Below, piece by piece: positions 28,964-36,625 of a DNA stretch of 42,840 nucleotides. Source of the DNA: Hymenobacter lapidiphilus (GTDB lineage Bacteria; Bacteroidota; Bacteroidia; Cytophagales; Hymenobacteraceae); assembly GCF_003417065.2 (NCBI RefSeq), contig NZ_QVLT01000035.1, positions 1 through 42,840 of the forward strand, read 5' to 3'. Position numbers and translations under genes: made by a program. The notes below the pieces were generated by a model. The model searched no databases. It was not told where the DNA came from and was given only the letters and a program-made list of their open reading frames with translations. Positions within the stretch are counted from its first letter, which is position 1. Every line of letters begins with the position of its first letter.

Positions 28964-30124
28964 ATGGCCTTAAACTCCAACAAAGCCGATAAGGCTGAGA
29001 AAGCTGACAAAGCTGACAAAGCCGATAGCAAAGACCTGACCCCGCAGCAGCAGAAGCTGAAGGCGCTGGCCCTGACCCTCGAAAAGCTTGACAAGAACTA
29101 CGGCAAGGGCACCGTCATGAAGCTCGACAACAGCCGGATACAGCAGGACATTGAAGTTATCAGCACTGGCTCGCTCGGCCTCGATATTGCCCTCGGCGTA
29201 GGTGGTTTGCCTAAGGGCCGCGTAGTAGAAATCTACGGCCCCGAGTCGTCGGGTAAAACCACGCTCACCATGCACTGCATTGCCGAAGCCCAGAAGAAGG
29301 GCGGCATTGCCGCCTTCATTGACGCCGAGCACGCCTTCGACCCAGTGTACGCCCGCAAGCTCGGCATCGACACGGCCAACCTGCTCATCGCCCAGCCCGA
29401 CAATGGCGAGCAGGCCCTCGAAATTGCCGACCAGTTGATTTCCAGCGGCGCCATCGACATTATTGTAATTGACTCGGTAGCGGCCCTCGTGCCCAAAGGC
29501 GAGCTGGAAGGCGACATGGGCGACTCGAAGGTGGGTTTGCACGCCCGCCTCATGAGCCAGGCCCTACGGAAGCTCACTGGCACCATCAACAAAACCGGCT
29601 GCTGCTGCATCTTTATCAACCAGCTGCGCGAGAAAATCGGCGTGATGTTCGGCTCGCCCGAAACCACCACCGGCGGTAACGCGCTCAAGTTCTACGCCTC
29701 GGTGCGCCTCGATATCCGTCGGATCGGCCAGATAAAGGAGGACAAGGACAACATTACTGGCAACCGCACCAAGGTGAAGGTGGCCAAGAACAAGGTGGCC
29801 CCGCCCTTTAAGGTGGTTGAGTTCGACATTATCTACGGCGAAGGCATCTCCAAAGTGGGTGAAATCCTCGACCTGGGCGTTGATATGGGCATTATTGCCA
29901 AGTCGGGCTCGTGGTTCAGCTACGATGGCAACCGTCTCGGCCAGGGCCGCGAGGGCGTGAAAACCATCCTGCTGGACAACCCCGAAATGGCCGATAAAAT
30001 TGAAGCCCAGATTCGGGCCAAGGTGAAGGGCAACCCCGAGGAGGCCATGGCGGCCCTCGATGAGGACCGCAGCACCGACGCCGAAGAGGACATGGAGCCG
30101 GTAGAGGCCGAAGACGAAGCGTAA
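28964..30124 (+). CDS. recA: Recombinase RecA with Lys/Asp/Ala-rich N-terminal extension
   Basis: A 386-residue RecA, longer than the usual ~350. The catalytic core is intact: Walker A GPESSGKTT (residues ~93-101), KKGGIAAFIDAEHAFDPVYA, the VIDSVAALVPK block, the loop-1/loop-2 segments and INQLREKIGVMFGSPETTTGGNALKFY. It forms ATP-dependent filaments on single-stranded DNA for recombination and the SOS response. The extension at the N-terminus carries a KADKAEKADKADKAD repeat before the conserved LEKLDKNYGKGTVM. The acidic tail EDMEPVEAEDEA is typical. Start: the ATG at 28964; a longer frame exists but precedes any usual RecA start. A terminator follows. Confidence 0.97.
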   Translation: MALNSNKADKAEKADKADKADSKDLTPQQQKLKALALTLEKLDKNYGKGTVMKLDNSRIQQDIEVISTGSLGLDIALGVGGLPKGRVVEIYGPESSGKTTLTMHCIAEAQKKGGIAAFIDAEHAFDPVYARKLGIDTANLLIAQPDNGEQALEIADQLISSGAIDIIVIDSVAALVPKGELEGDMGDSKVGLHARLMSQALRKLTGTINKTGCCCIFINQLREKIGVMFGSPETTTGGNALKFYASVRLDIRRIGQIKEDKDNITGNRTKVKVAKNKVAPPFKVVEFDIIYGEGISKVGEILDLGVDMGIIAKSGSWFSYDGNRLGQGREGVKTILLDNPEMADKIEAQIRAKVKGNPEEAMAALDEDRSTDAEEDMEPVEAEDEA

Positions 30125-30146
30125 GCGCGTGTCTGCATTTTGTAAG

Positions 30147-30180
30147 AAAGCTCCTCCGGTAACCGGGGGAGCTTTTTTTA
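30147..30180 (+). terminator. Intrinsic terminator after recA
   Basis: AAAGCTCCTCCGG pairs with CCGGGGGAGCTTT (one mismatch or wobble), followed by a run of T residues. Confidence 0.92.
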
Positions 30181-30324
30181 TGCTGGCTAGCGGGACGCAA
30201 GCCCCTCGGCTACGGCCCGTACTCCGGTGCGTAGCCCCCACCAGGCCGGTGTCTGGGCCATAGTTGGCGGGTTGCTTAATTGCCTTGGTTTACACCGGCA
30301 GGTTTTCTCCCGCCTAAAACCCAG

Positions 30325-30332
30325 TATCTTTA
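30325..30332 (+). promoter_or_regulatory. -7 promoter element TATCTTTA with -33 TTTT
   Basis: TATCTTTA differs from TAnnTTTG by one base, and TTTT lies at 30303-30306 with an 18-base gap, close to the usual spacing. It is 51 bases before the DUF3108 gene. Confidence 0.45.
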
Positions 30333-30383
30333 CTGGCACCGCTTTTGAAATGAATCGGCCGATTCATTGTTCCGCACCTGCTC

Positions 30384-31217
30384 ATGCTTATTCGCCGTCG
30401 GCTTCTGCTTTCACTTATATTTTGTTTGCTGATTACGGGTTTGGCGGCTTTCGGACCAACCAAACAACCGGCCCGCTCGGCTGACAACACCAGTTTCCAG
30501 ACGGGCGAGACCCTACATTACAAAGTGCATTACGGCCTTATCAACGCGGCCGACGCTACCATTGAGCTCGACAACAACGTGCACCGCATCAACGACAGGT
30601 CCTGCTACCGGGCTACCGTTACGGGCCGCACTATCGGCTCTTTCGACTACTTCCTGCGCATCCGCGACACCTGGCGCTCCTACATCGACACGGCCAGCAT
30701 TCAGCCCCAGCGCTTCTATCGCAACATCGAGGAAAACAACTACCGCAAGCGCGAAACCGTCGATTTTGACCACCAGCGCGGCGTGGCTACCATGGAGAGC
30801 TACAAGAAGGACAAGAACGACGTGAAGCGCGGCACTTTTAAGGTTCCGGCCAACGTGCAGGACATCGTCAGCGCCTTCTACTACCTGCGCACCCTCAATT
30901 ACGACCTGCGCCGGCCCGGCGAGGTTATTCGGGTGCAGGGTTTCTTCGATGAGGAAAACCTGCCCATGGACGTGATTTACAAGGGCCGCGAAACGGTGAG
31001 TACCAAGGCCGGCACCATTCGCGCTATCCGGCTGGTGCCTAAAATGCCCAAGAACAAGCTGTTCAAAGGCGAAAACGCCGTTTCCGTTTACCTCTCCGAC
31101 GACCAGAATAAGATACCGGTGCTTATTCAGGCCGATATGCTGGTCGGGGCCGTGAAAGTGGACCTCTACAAGTACAAGGGCCTGCGAAACCGGCTCAATA
31201 TGGTGGCTCAGAAATAG
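30384..31217 (+). CDS. DUF3108 domain protein, secreted
   Basis: A 277-residue exported protein. A hydrophobic N-terminus (LIRRRLLLSLIFCLLITGLAAFG) acts as signal peptide or anchor. The mature part matches DUF3108: FQTGETLHYKVHYGLINAADATIEL at the start, RATVTGRTIGSFDYFLRIRDTW, and a late strand VSVYLSDDQNKIPVLIQADMLVGAVKVDL. The family is predicted to be a periplasmic beta-rich lipid- or polysaccharide-interacting fold, with no proven activity. It is monocistronic, between the recA terminator and its own terminator, with a probable promoter at 30325. Confidence 0.92.
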   Translation: MLIRRRLLLSLIFCLLITGLAAFGPTKQPARSADNTSFQTGETLHYKVHYGLINAADATIELDNNVHRINDRSCYRATVTGRTIGSFDYFLRIRDTWRSYIDTASIQPQRFYRNIEENNYRKRETVDFDHQRGVATMESYKKDKNDVKRGTFKVPANVQDIVSAFYYLRTLNYDLRRPGEVIRVQGFFDEENLPMDVIYKGRETVSTKAGTIRAIRLVPKMPKNKLFKGENAVSVYLSDDQNKIPVLIQADMLVGAVKVDLYKYKGLRNRLNMVAQK

Positions 31218-31228
31218 CACGTATCACC

Positions 31229-31260
31229 AGGCGGCTCCCAACAGGGGCCGCCTTTTTTTT
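31229..31260 (+). terminator. Intrinsic terminator
   Basis: AGGCGGCTCC pairs with GGGGCCGCCT (one mismatch), followed by eight T residues. Confidence 0.9.
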
Positions 31261-31564
31261 GCCCTTCCGGGTTCATCAGGCTGCCGTTTTCACTTCGTTA
31301 CCCGCTTTTTCCCCGATGCTGCTATCTGCCCCCGTTCGCTACCGCCTGGTGCTGGTAACTGCCGCCGCCACTGCTCCGGCCCGGCGGGCCGGGCTGGCCG
31401 ATTTCGTGTGGCCTATTCCGAACCCAGTGCCGGCCAAGCTGCCCCGGCCGGCGCTGGTGGGCTGGCGCCGCGGTCCGGGTAACGAAACGATAACACGCCG
31501 GTCACGCCGGCCAGCCGTACTTTTATCTGCCCGCCTGCTGTTCTACCCTAAACCGCCCCTGCCC
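31261..31564. other. Intergenic region upstream of the two-component system
   Basis: About 300 bases without a convincing gene. An open frame exists, but it reads as compositional noise. The likely functional element is TACTTTTA at 31518-31525, one base from TAnnTTTG, 39 bases before the response regulator's GTG. Confidence 0.5.
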
Positions 31565-32262
31565 GTGCAACCAGCCGCCAACCCCAACGCCTACAAGATT
31601 CTGGTAGTCGATGACGACCCCGACATTGTGGAGCTGCTCGAATACAACCTGCGCAAGGAAGGCTACACGGTGGCCAGCGCCGCCGACGGCCGCCAGGCCC
31701 TCGAAATTGCGCCCCAATTCAGCCCCGATATTGTGCTGCTCGATGTGATGATGCCCCACCTCGACGGCATTGCCGCCTGCCGCCAGCTACGCGAGCAGCC
31801 CCGGTTCAAAGACACCTACATCATTTTCCTGACGCCCGGGCCGAGGAGTTTTCGGAAGTAGCCGCCTTCGATGCCGGCGCCGACGACTTCATTGCCAAGC
31901 CCATCAAGCCCCGGGCCCTGCTCAGCCGCCTGGCCGCCTACGTGCGCCGCGACAAGGAGCCCCAGCACGTGTCCGACACCATCAGCATCAACGGCCTCAC
32001 CATCGACCGCACGGGCTTTGCCGTGTACCAGGATGGCCGCAAAATCACGCTGCCCAAAAAAGAGTTCGAGCTGCTGGCCTTTTTGGCCGCCTCGCCCCAT
32101 AAGGTGTTCGGCCGCGAGGAACTGCTGCAGAATATCTGGGGCAGCGACGTGTTCGTGCTGGCCCGCACCGTAGACGTGCACGTGCGCAAAGTGCGCGAAA
32201 AGGTAGGCGACCACCACATCCAGACCATCAAGGGTGTGGGCTATAAGTTCAATATTGATTGA
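31565..32262 (+). pseudogene. OmpR/PhoB-type response regulator, frameshifted
   Basis: Two frames together give a complete regulator of about 232 residues. The receiver domain has YKILVVDDDPDIVELLEYN, the phospho-acceptor in VLLDVMMPHLDG, and the conserved Thr in IIFLT. The frame then breaks at 31834/31835. Adding one G (ACG[G]CCCGGG) restores TARAEEFSEVAAFDAGADD and the conserved Lys in AKPIKP. The C-terminal winged helix (ITLPKKEFELLAFLA ... TVDVHVRKVREKVG ... TIKGVGYKF) is intact in the second frame. The start is a GTG at 31565. As given, the first frame ends at 31861 just after the receiver core. The loss is recent or a sequencing error. The sensor kinase follows 133 bases downstream. Confidence 0.9.
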
Positions 32263-32395
32263 GTCAAGGATTGAGGATTAGAAGCTTCGTATTGATTGCC
32301 ACAACAACTTGCCTGAAGGAGCTCCTGGTCTTGATTTGCGCTTTTCTCAGTCACTACCAGAAGGACCTGACACCCAATGCCTAATACCTAAAAAC

Positions 32396-33508
32396 ATGCG
32401 CCTGGTTTTATCTTCCCGCAGCATTGCCCTGCTACTGTCGGGGCTGGTAGCGCTGGTGCTGACGGCGCTGGTGCTGGTGGTGCCCACGATGCCGCGCGAA
32501 CAGGCCGTGCTGGCGGCCGGCATTACCGTGGCGGCGTGTTTTTTACTGCTGTATTTACTGTTTGAGGCCCTGATTTTCCGCGAGGTCAACAACATTTACC
32601 AGGAGCTGGACCACATCAAGCGCAAGGATTTCCGGCGCTTGTCGAACAAGCTGCTGTTTCGGCCCGAGCCACTCAAGCGCATGCGCGAGGAAATTCTGGA
32701 CATGGCCCAGCGCAAGCAACAGGAAATTGACGAGTTGAAGCGCCTGCAGGAGCTACGGCGCGAATTTCTGGCCGACGTGTCGCATGAACTGAAGACGCCC
32801 ATTTTCGCCGCGCAGGGCTTCGTGCATACCGTGCTCGACGAGGAGGAGGAAAGTCCGAATGGCAGCATGGATGCGGCCACGCGCCGCAAGTTCCTGCGCA
32901 AAGCCGCCACCAGCCTCGACGCCCTCGACCAGCTCGTGCAGGATCTGGTGACTATCTCCCAACTCGAAAAAGGCGTGTTGCGGATGCGCCGCCAGTCCTT
33001 CGACTTAACCCAGCTGGTGCACGACATTTTCGAGCAGCTGGAGTTGCAGGCCGCTCGCCGCCAGGTGCGCCTGGAGTTGCGGTTAGCGTCCACCGAAGTT
33101 ACCGGTCCCGAAACACAATCGCCTGATGCAACCCATCCGGTACTCGTGGTGGCCGACCGCGGCCGCATCCGGCAGGTACTCATCAACCTGATTGACAATG
33201 CCATTAAATACGGCCGCGAGCAAGGGCAGGTGATTGTAACCCTGGAAACCGGGCCCAAAAAGGTACTCATTCAAGTGCATGATAATGGCGAAGGCATTGC
33301 CAAACAGCACCAGCAGCGCATTTTCGAGCGGTTCTACCGCATCGACAAAAGCCGCACCCGCGAGTCGCGGGCGGCGGGGGGCACGGGGCTAGGCCTGGCC
33401 ATCAGCAAGCACTTAGTGGAGGCCCACAGATCCATCATTCGGGTGCGAAGTGAGCCGGGCGAAGGAACCACGCTCGAATTCAAGCTGTCGAGGCCCAGGG
33501 AGAAGTGA
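32396..33508 (+). CDS. PhoR-like sensor histidine kinase
   Basis: A 370-residue kinase. Two adjacent membrane helices (about residues 7-28 and 38-60) have almost no periplasmic loop, so it is unlikely to sense a ligand outside the membrane. Then comes a linker coiled coil (RKQQEIDELKRLQELRREF) and an HisKA domain with FLADVSHELKTPI (phospho-acceptor His). The HATPase follows with LINLIDNAIKYG (N box), VHDNGEGI (G1), IFERFYRIDKSRTR (F box) and GGTGLGLAISK (G2). All catalytic motifs are intact. The partner is the upstream response regulator, which has a frameshift here. Start: the ATG at 32396 precedes the first membrane helix. Confidence 0.94.
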   Translation: MRLVLSSRSIALLLSGLVALVLTALVLVVPTMPREQAVLAAGITVAACFLLLYLLFEALIFREVNNIYQELDHIKRKDFRRLSNKLLFRPEPLKRMREEILDMAQRKQQEIDELKRLQELRREFLADVSHELKTPIFAAQGFVHTVLDEEEESPNGSMDAATRRKFLRKAATSLDALDQLVQDLVTISQLEKGVLRMRRQSFDLTQLVHDIFEQLELQAARRQVRLELRLASTEVTGPETQSPDATHPVLVVADRGRIRQVLINLIDNAIKYGREQGQVIVTLETGPKKVLIQVHDNGEGIAKQHQQRIFERFYRIDKSRTRESRAAGGTGLGLAISKHLVEAHRSIIRVRSEPGEGTTLEFKLSRPREK

Positions 33509-33520
33509 GAGGCGGGTATG

Positions 33521-33676
33521 AACGTCATTCTGAGCATGTGGCGCATAGAGCCAGGGTCGGAGCGGAGTCGAAGAATCTCTACTGCTTCGCTGCAGCCGAC
33601 AGGAGTAGTATTGCGGTAGAGATTCTTCGACTCCGCTCGACCCTGGCTCTATGCGCCACATGCTCAGAATGACGTT
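33521..33676. repeat. Dispersed palindrome, copy E (longest)
   Basis: Arms of about 61 bases, AACGTCATTCTGAGCATGTG... through GAAGAATCTCTAC, are perfect complements apart from one bulged G in the left arm. The loop is about 33 bases. It adds an inner segment (TGGCGCATAGAGCCAGGGTC) not found in the other copies. It lies between the sensor kinase and RluA genes on the same strand. Confidence 0.95.
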
Positions 33677-33737
33677 CCTTTTTCTCACTTCCCACTTCTT
33701 CATACCAACCTCTCCCACTTCTCACTTCTCTACCCCC

Positions 33738-33745
33738 TACCTTTG
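33738..33745 (+). promoter_or_regulatory. -7 promoter element TACCTTTG
   Basis: An exact TAnnTTTG match 9 bases before the ATG at 33755, so the message would have almost no leader. It also argues against the TTG at 33743 as a start. Confidence 0.6.
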
Positions 33746-33754
33746 CAGCTCTAT

Positions 33755-34468
33755 ATGAAGCTGCCCAATTTCGAAGACCTGATTCTGTTTGAAGACGACG
33801 ATTTCGTAGTCATCAACAAGCCCCCATTCCTGGCCACGCTCGACGAGCGGTTCGGCGGGGCTCCCAACATTCTGCGCCTGGCCCGCGAGCAGTACGAAGA
33901 CGTACAGGCCTGCCACCGCATCGACAAGGAAACCAGCGGGGCGCTGGCGCTGGCTAAAAACCCGGCCGCCTACCGCCACCTGGCCATGCAGTTCGAAGAC
34001 CGGCAGGTACGCAAGGTATACCACGCCGTGGCCTGGGGCGTGCACCACTACGACGGTTTGCGCGTCGACCGAAGCATAGAAACCACTACCAAGGGGAAAG
34101 CCCGGCTGGCCTATAAGGGCAAGCCAGCCGTTACGGTAGTGCGCACCATGGAGGCATTCGCCCACCACACGCTGCTCGAATGCCAGCCCATTACCGGCCG
34201 CATGCACCAGATCCGGCTGCACCTGGCCTACCTACAGGCGCCTATCGTGGGCGACACAATGTATGGGGGCGAGAACTTCTACCTGTCGACGCTCAAGAAG
34301 AAGTTCAACGTGAAGCAGGGCGAGGAAGAGCAGCCGTTTATCAAGCGCTTTGCCCTCCACGCCGCCCAGCTCACATTCGCCAAGCTCGATGGCGAGCCGG
34401 TGACCATCGAGGCTCCCTACCCCAAGGATTTTCGGGTACTGGTGGAAAACATGCGGCAGTATGCATAA
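33755..34468 (+). CDS. RluA-family pseudouridine synthase
   Basis: A 237-residue pseudouridine synthase. It lacks the S4 RNA-binding domain of RluC and RluD, and its catalytic domain shows VVINKPPFLATLDE, ACHRIDKETSGALALAK with the catalytic Asp near residue 57, VRKVYHAVAWG, and a PITGRMHQIRLHLAYLQAPIVGDTMYGG block. It isomerises uridines in rRNA or tRNA; which site cannot be read from sequence. The C-terminus RFALHAAQLTF is typical of the family. It is preceded by a clear -7 box and flanked on both sides by dispersed palindromes. Confidence 0.92.
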   Translation: MKLPNFEDLILFEDDDFVVINKPPFLATLDERFGGAPNILRLAREQYEDVQACHRIDKETSGALALAKNPAAYRHLAMQFEDRQVRKVYHAVAWGVHHYDGLRVDRSIETTTKGKARLAYKGKPAVTVVRTMEAFAHHTLLECQPITGRMHQIRLHLAYLQAPIVGDTMYGGENFYLSTLKKKFNVKQGEEEQPFIKRFALHAAQLTFAKLDGEPVTIEAPYPKDFRVLVENMRQYA

Positions 34469-34495
34469 GTGGTAAACGAGGACCAACGAAAGAAC

Positions 34496-34591
34496 GTCAT
34501 TCAGAGCGCAGCGAAGAATCTCGCGTGTCAAAGCGACCCAAGAATACAGGTTGCTTTGGCACGCGAGATTCTTCGCTGCGCTCAGAATGAC
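34496..34591. repeat. Dispersed palindrome, copy F
   Basis: The arms GTCATTCAGAGCGCAGCGAAG...CTCGCGTG and GCACGCGAG...GCTGCGCTCAGAATGAC are complementary with very few mismatches. The inner portion CAAAGCGACCC/GGTTGCTTTG also pairs. It lies between the rluA-like gene and the rplM promoter. Confidence 0.94.
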
Positions 34592-34680
34592 AGCTGTTTT
34601 CCTACTGCCTCTGTCGCCCCTTTCCCACTGCTTTTCAGACAATTATTAAGCTCCTGGCTTGAATATTTGCCGGAAGTCGG

Positions 34681-34688
34681 TAACTTTG
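34681..34688 (+). promoter_or_regulatory. Promoter of rplM operon: TAACTTTG
   Basis: An exact TAnnTTTG match with TTGA at 34659-34662, an 18-base gap that fits a -33 element. The likely leader is about 60 bases before the rplM ATG at 34753. Confidence 0.7.
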
Positions 34689-34752
34689 TGTCCGTTTTGC
34701 CCCCCCGGGCAGCGGCTTCTTCTTCATTTTCAAACGTTTATCCTCCTCCCCA

Positions 34753-35205
34753 ATGGATCATCTGAGCTTCAAGACGGTTGCCGTCAACAAAGCCAACGCC
34801 AACAAGGGCTGGGTTGTGGTTGATGCCGCCGACGCCACTTTGGGCCGGCTGTGCAGCCAGGTTGCCAACATGTTGCGTGGCAAGCACAAGCCCTCCTTCA
34901 CGCCCAACTCGGATTGTGGCGACAACGTCATCGTCATCAATGCCGACAACCTGCGGGTAACGGGCAAGAAGCTGACGGACAAAATCTACATCACCCACTC
35001 GGGCTACCCCGGCGGACAGAAGCGCATTAACCTGCGCGACAAGAAGGCCAAGGACTCGACCCGGGTGATTGAGCACGCAGTACGCGGCATGTTGCAGGGC
35101 AACAAGCTGGGTGCCGAGCAGTTCCGTAACCTGTTTGTGTACGCTGGTACCGAGCATCCGCACGAGGCGCAGCAGCCCAAGGCGCTTTCTTTCTCGCATC
35201 TGTAA
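34753..35205 (+). CDS. rplM: 50S ribosomal protein L13
   Basis: A 150-residue uL13. Motifs include WVVVDAADATLGRLCSQVANMLRGKHKPSF, the ITHSGYPGGQK loop, and the VRGMLQGNKLG block near the end. It is an early-assembling 50S protein that binds 23S rRNA. It heads the rplM-rpsI-rpsB-tsf cluster typical of Bacteroidota, behind the promoter at 34681. rpsI begins 39 bases downstream. No Shine-Dalgarno sequence is evident, as is common in this phylum. Confidence 0.98.
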   Translation: MDHLSFKTVAVNKANANKGWVVVDAADATLGRLCSQVANMLRGKHKPSFTPNSDCGDNVIVINADNLRVTGKKLTDKIYITHSGYPGGQKRINLRDKKAKDSTRVIEHAVRGMLQGNKLGAEQFRNLFVYAGTEHPHEAQQPKALSFSHL

Positions 35206-35244
35206 GCCGCAACCCGGCTCCTTTTTTCTCTAATTCTCCACTTA

Positions 35245-35631
35245 ATGGAAATCCTCAATACCTCTGGTAGAAGAAAAACCTCGGTGGCCCGCATCTACAT
35301 GCAGGCCGGGCAAGGGAATATCACTATCAACGGCCGGGAAATGAAAGCCTATTTTGGCAATGAACTCCTGGAAAACATCGTGAACCAGCCTTTGGCTACT
35401 GTCGAGCAAGTCGGCCAGTACGACATCAAGGTGAACGTGCGCGGTGGTGGCATTTCGGCCCAGGCCGAAGCCATCCGTCTGGCCATCTCGAAAGCCCTCG
35501 TGGGCGACAACGCGGAGGTTCGTCCTGCCTTGAAGAAGGAAGGCTTCCTGACCCGCGACCCGCGCATGGTAGAACGCAAGAAATTCGGCAAGCGTAAAGC
35601 CCGTCGTTCGTTCCAGTTCTCGAAACGCTAA
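35245..35631 (+). CDS. rpsI: 30S ribosomal protein S9
   Basis: A 128-residue uS9, full length. It contains TSGRRKTSVARIYMQAG, the NGREMKAYFGNELL segment, the VRGGGISAQAEAIRLAISKAL core and the basic C-terminal tail ARRSFQFSKR, whose last Lys-Arg reaches the P-site tRNA in known ribosomes. It follows rplM as usual and precedes rpsB by 20 bases, within one operon. Confidence 0.98.
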   Translation: MEILNTSGRRKTSVARIYMQAGQGNITINGREMKAYFGNELLENIVNQPLATVEQVGQYDIKVNVRGGGISAQAEAIRLAISKALVGDNAEVRPALKKEGFLTRDPRMVERKKFGKRKARRSFQFSKR

Positions 35632-35651
35632 TATTCCAGAGGAACCCTATC

Positions 35652-36419
35652 ATGGCCCAGACTACCACCTATAAAGAATTGCTGGACGCCGGTTCGCATT
35701 TTGGTCACCTCACCCGCAAGTGGGACCCCAAAATGGCTCCGTACATCTTCATGGAGAAGAACGGCATCCACATCATCGACCTCAACAAAACGCTTGCTTC
35801 GCTCGAACACGCGACCAGCGCTATTCGCAACATCGCGAAGAGCGGCCGCAAGATTATGTTCGTGGCGACCAAGAAGCAGGCGCAGGAAATTGTGACCGAA
35901 GAGGCCAAGCGCCTTCACATGCCCTACGTAACCGACCGTTGGTTGGGCGGCCTGCTCACCAACTTCGCCACCGTGCGCAAGTCGCTGAAGAAGATGAGCA
36001 CCATCGACAAGATGGTGAAGGAAAACACGGCCTACGCCGCCCTGGCTAAGCGCGAGCGGCTGATGCTGTCGCGCGAGCGGGAGAAGCTCGACCGGGTACT
36101 CGGTGGCATTGCCGACCTGAGCCGCCTGCCATCGGCCCTGTTCGTAATCGACGTGAAGCGCGAGCACATTGCCGTGAAGGAAGCCCAGAAGTTGGGTATC
36201 CCGGTATTCGCTATCTGCGACACGAACTCGAACCCCGAGTCGGTACAATTCCCGATTCCAGCCAACGACGACGCCTCGAAGTCTATCCAGCTCATCGTGG
36301 GCATCGTGGGTAAGGCTATTGAAGAAGGTCTGTCGGAGCGTAAAGTCGACAAAGAGGACGCCGACAAGAAGCAAGCTGAAGAAGAAGGCATCAAAGAAAA
36401 GCAGGACGCCGACGAATAG
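35652..36419 (+). CDS. rpsB: 30S ribosomal protein S2
   Basis: A 255-residue uS2. It has LLDAGSHFGHLTRKWDPKMAPYIF, the VTDRWLGGLLTNFATVRKSL block, SRLPSALFVIDVKREHIAVKEAQKL and AICDTNSNPESVQFPIPANDDA. An acidic and Lys-rich tail (KVDKEDADKKQAEEEG) follows the core. A purine-rich AGAGGAA precedes the ATG and may serve as a ribosome-binding site. It is followed by a leader region with inverted repeats before tsf. Confidence 0.98.
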   Translation: MAQTTTYKELLDAGSHFGHLTRKWDPKMAPYIFMEKNGIHIIDLNKTLASLEHATSAIRNIAKSGRKIMFVATKKQAQEIVTEEAKRLHMPYVTDRWLGGLLTNFATVRKSLKKMSTIDKMVKENTAYAALAKRERLMLSREREKLDRVLGGIADLSRLPSALFVIDVKREHIAVKEAQKLGIPVFAICDTNSNPESVQFPIPANDDASKSIQLIVGIVGKAIEEGLSERKVDKEDADKKQAEEEGIKEKQDADE

Positions 36420-36430
36420 GCGCTTCTGTA

Positions 36431-36511
36431 GAAGCTAGAAGTCAGGAGCCAGGAGCTAGAATCAGAGGGAAACCGCCTGGCAAATTCTAGCTCTTAGCTC
36501 CTGACTTTTTT
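36431..36511 (+). terminator. Terminator/attenuator-like hairpin between rpsB and tsf
   Basis: AGTCAGGAGCCAGGAGCTAG... (36440-36462) pairs with 36484-36506 with two mismatches that can be G-U pairs, followed by TTTTTT (36505-36511). The 5' part of the left arm, GAAGCTAGAAGTCAG (36431-36445), is also the exact complement of 36591-36605 further downstream. Confidence 0.6.
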
Positions 36512-36540
36512 GCATCTATCCGCATCTGCTCTTTCCTTTC

Positions 36541-36620
36541 ATTCAATTCTAACATTTAGCTTTTAGCTACCAGCTTTATCCTTTGAGATTCTGACTTCTA
36601 GCTTCCAGCTCCTAACTTCT
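36541..36620. repeat. AGCTTCTAGC-type repeats upstream of tsf
   Basis: A pyrimidine-rich segment has several CAGCTT, TAGCTTTTAGC and CTTCTAGCTTCCAGC units. CTGACTTCTAGCTTC (36591-36605) is an exact reverse complement of 36431-36445. It belongs to the same family as the repeat at 25025-25120. Confidence 0.6.
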
Positions 36621-36625
36621 ACCAA

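Noticed and set aside
31259..31564. Extension of the response regulator frame to an upstream ATG
   Set aside because: The extra ~100 residues are Pro/Arg-rich noise, and a promoter-like TACTTTTA lies within. The GTG at 31565 starts right before the receiver domain.
9317..34591. A CRISPR array built from the repeated GAAGAATCTC units
   Set aside because: The repeats are dispersed palindromes thousands of bases apart, with no regular spacers and no cas genes.
34469..34765. A 98-codon frame running through palindrome F into the rplM promoter
   Set aside because: Its residues come from the repeat (NVIQSAAKNL type), which is a known annotation artefact of such elements.
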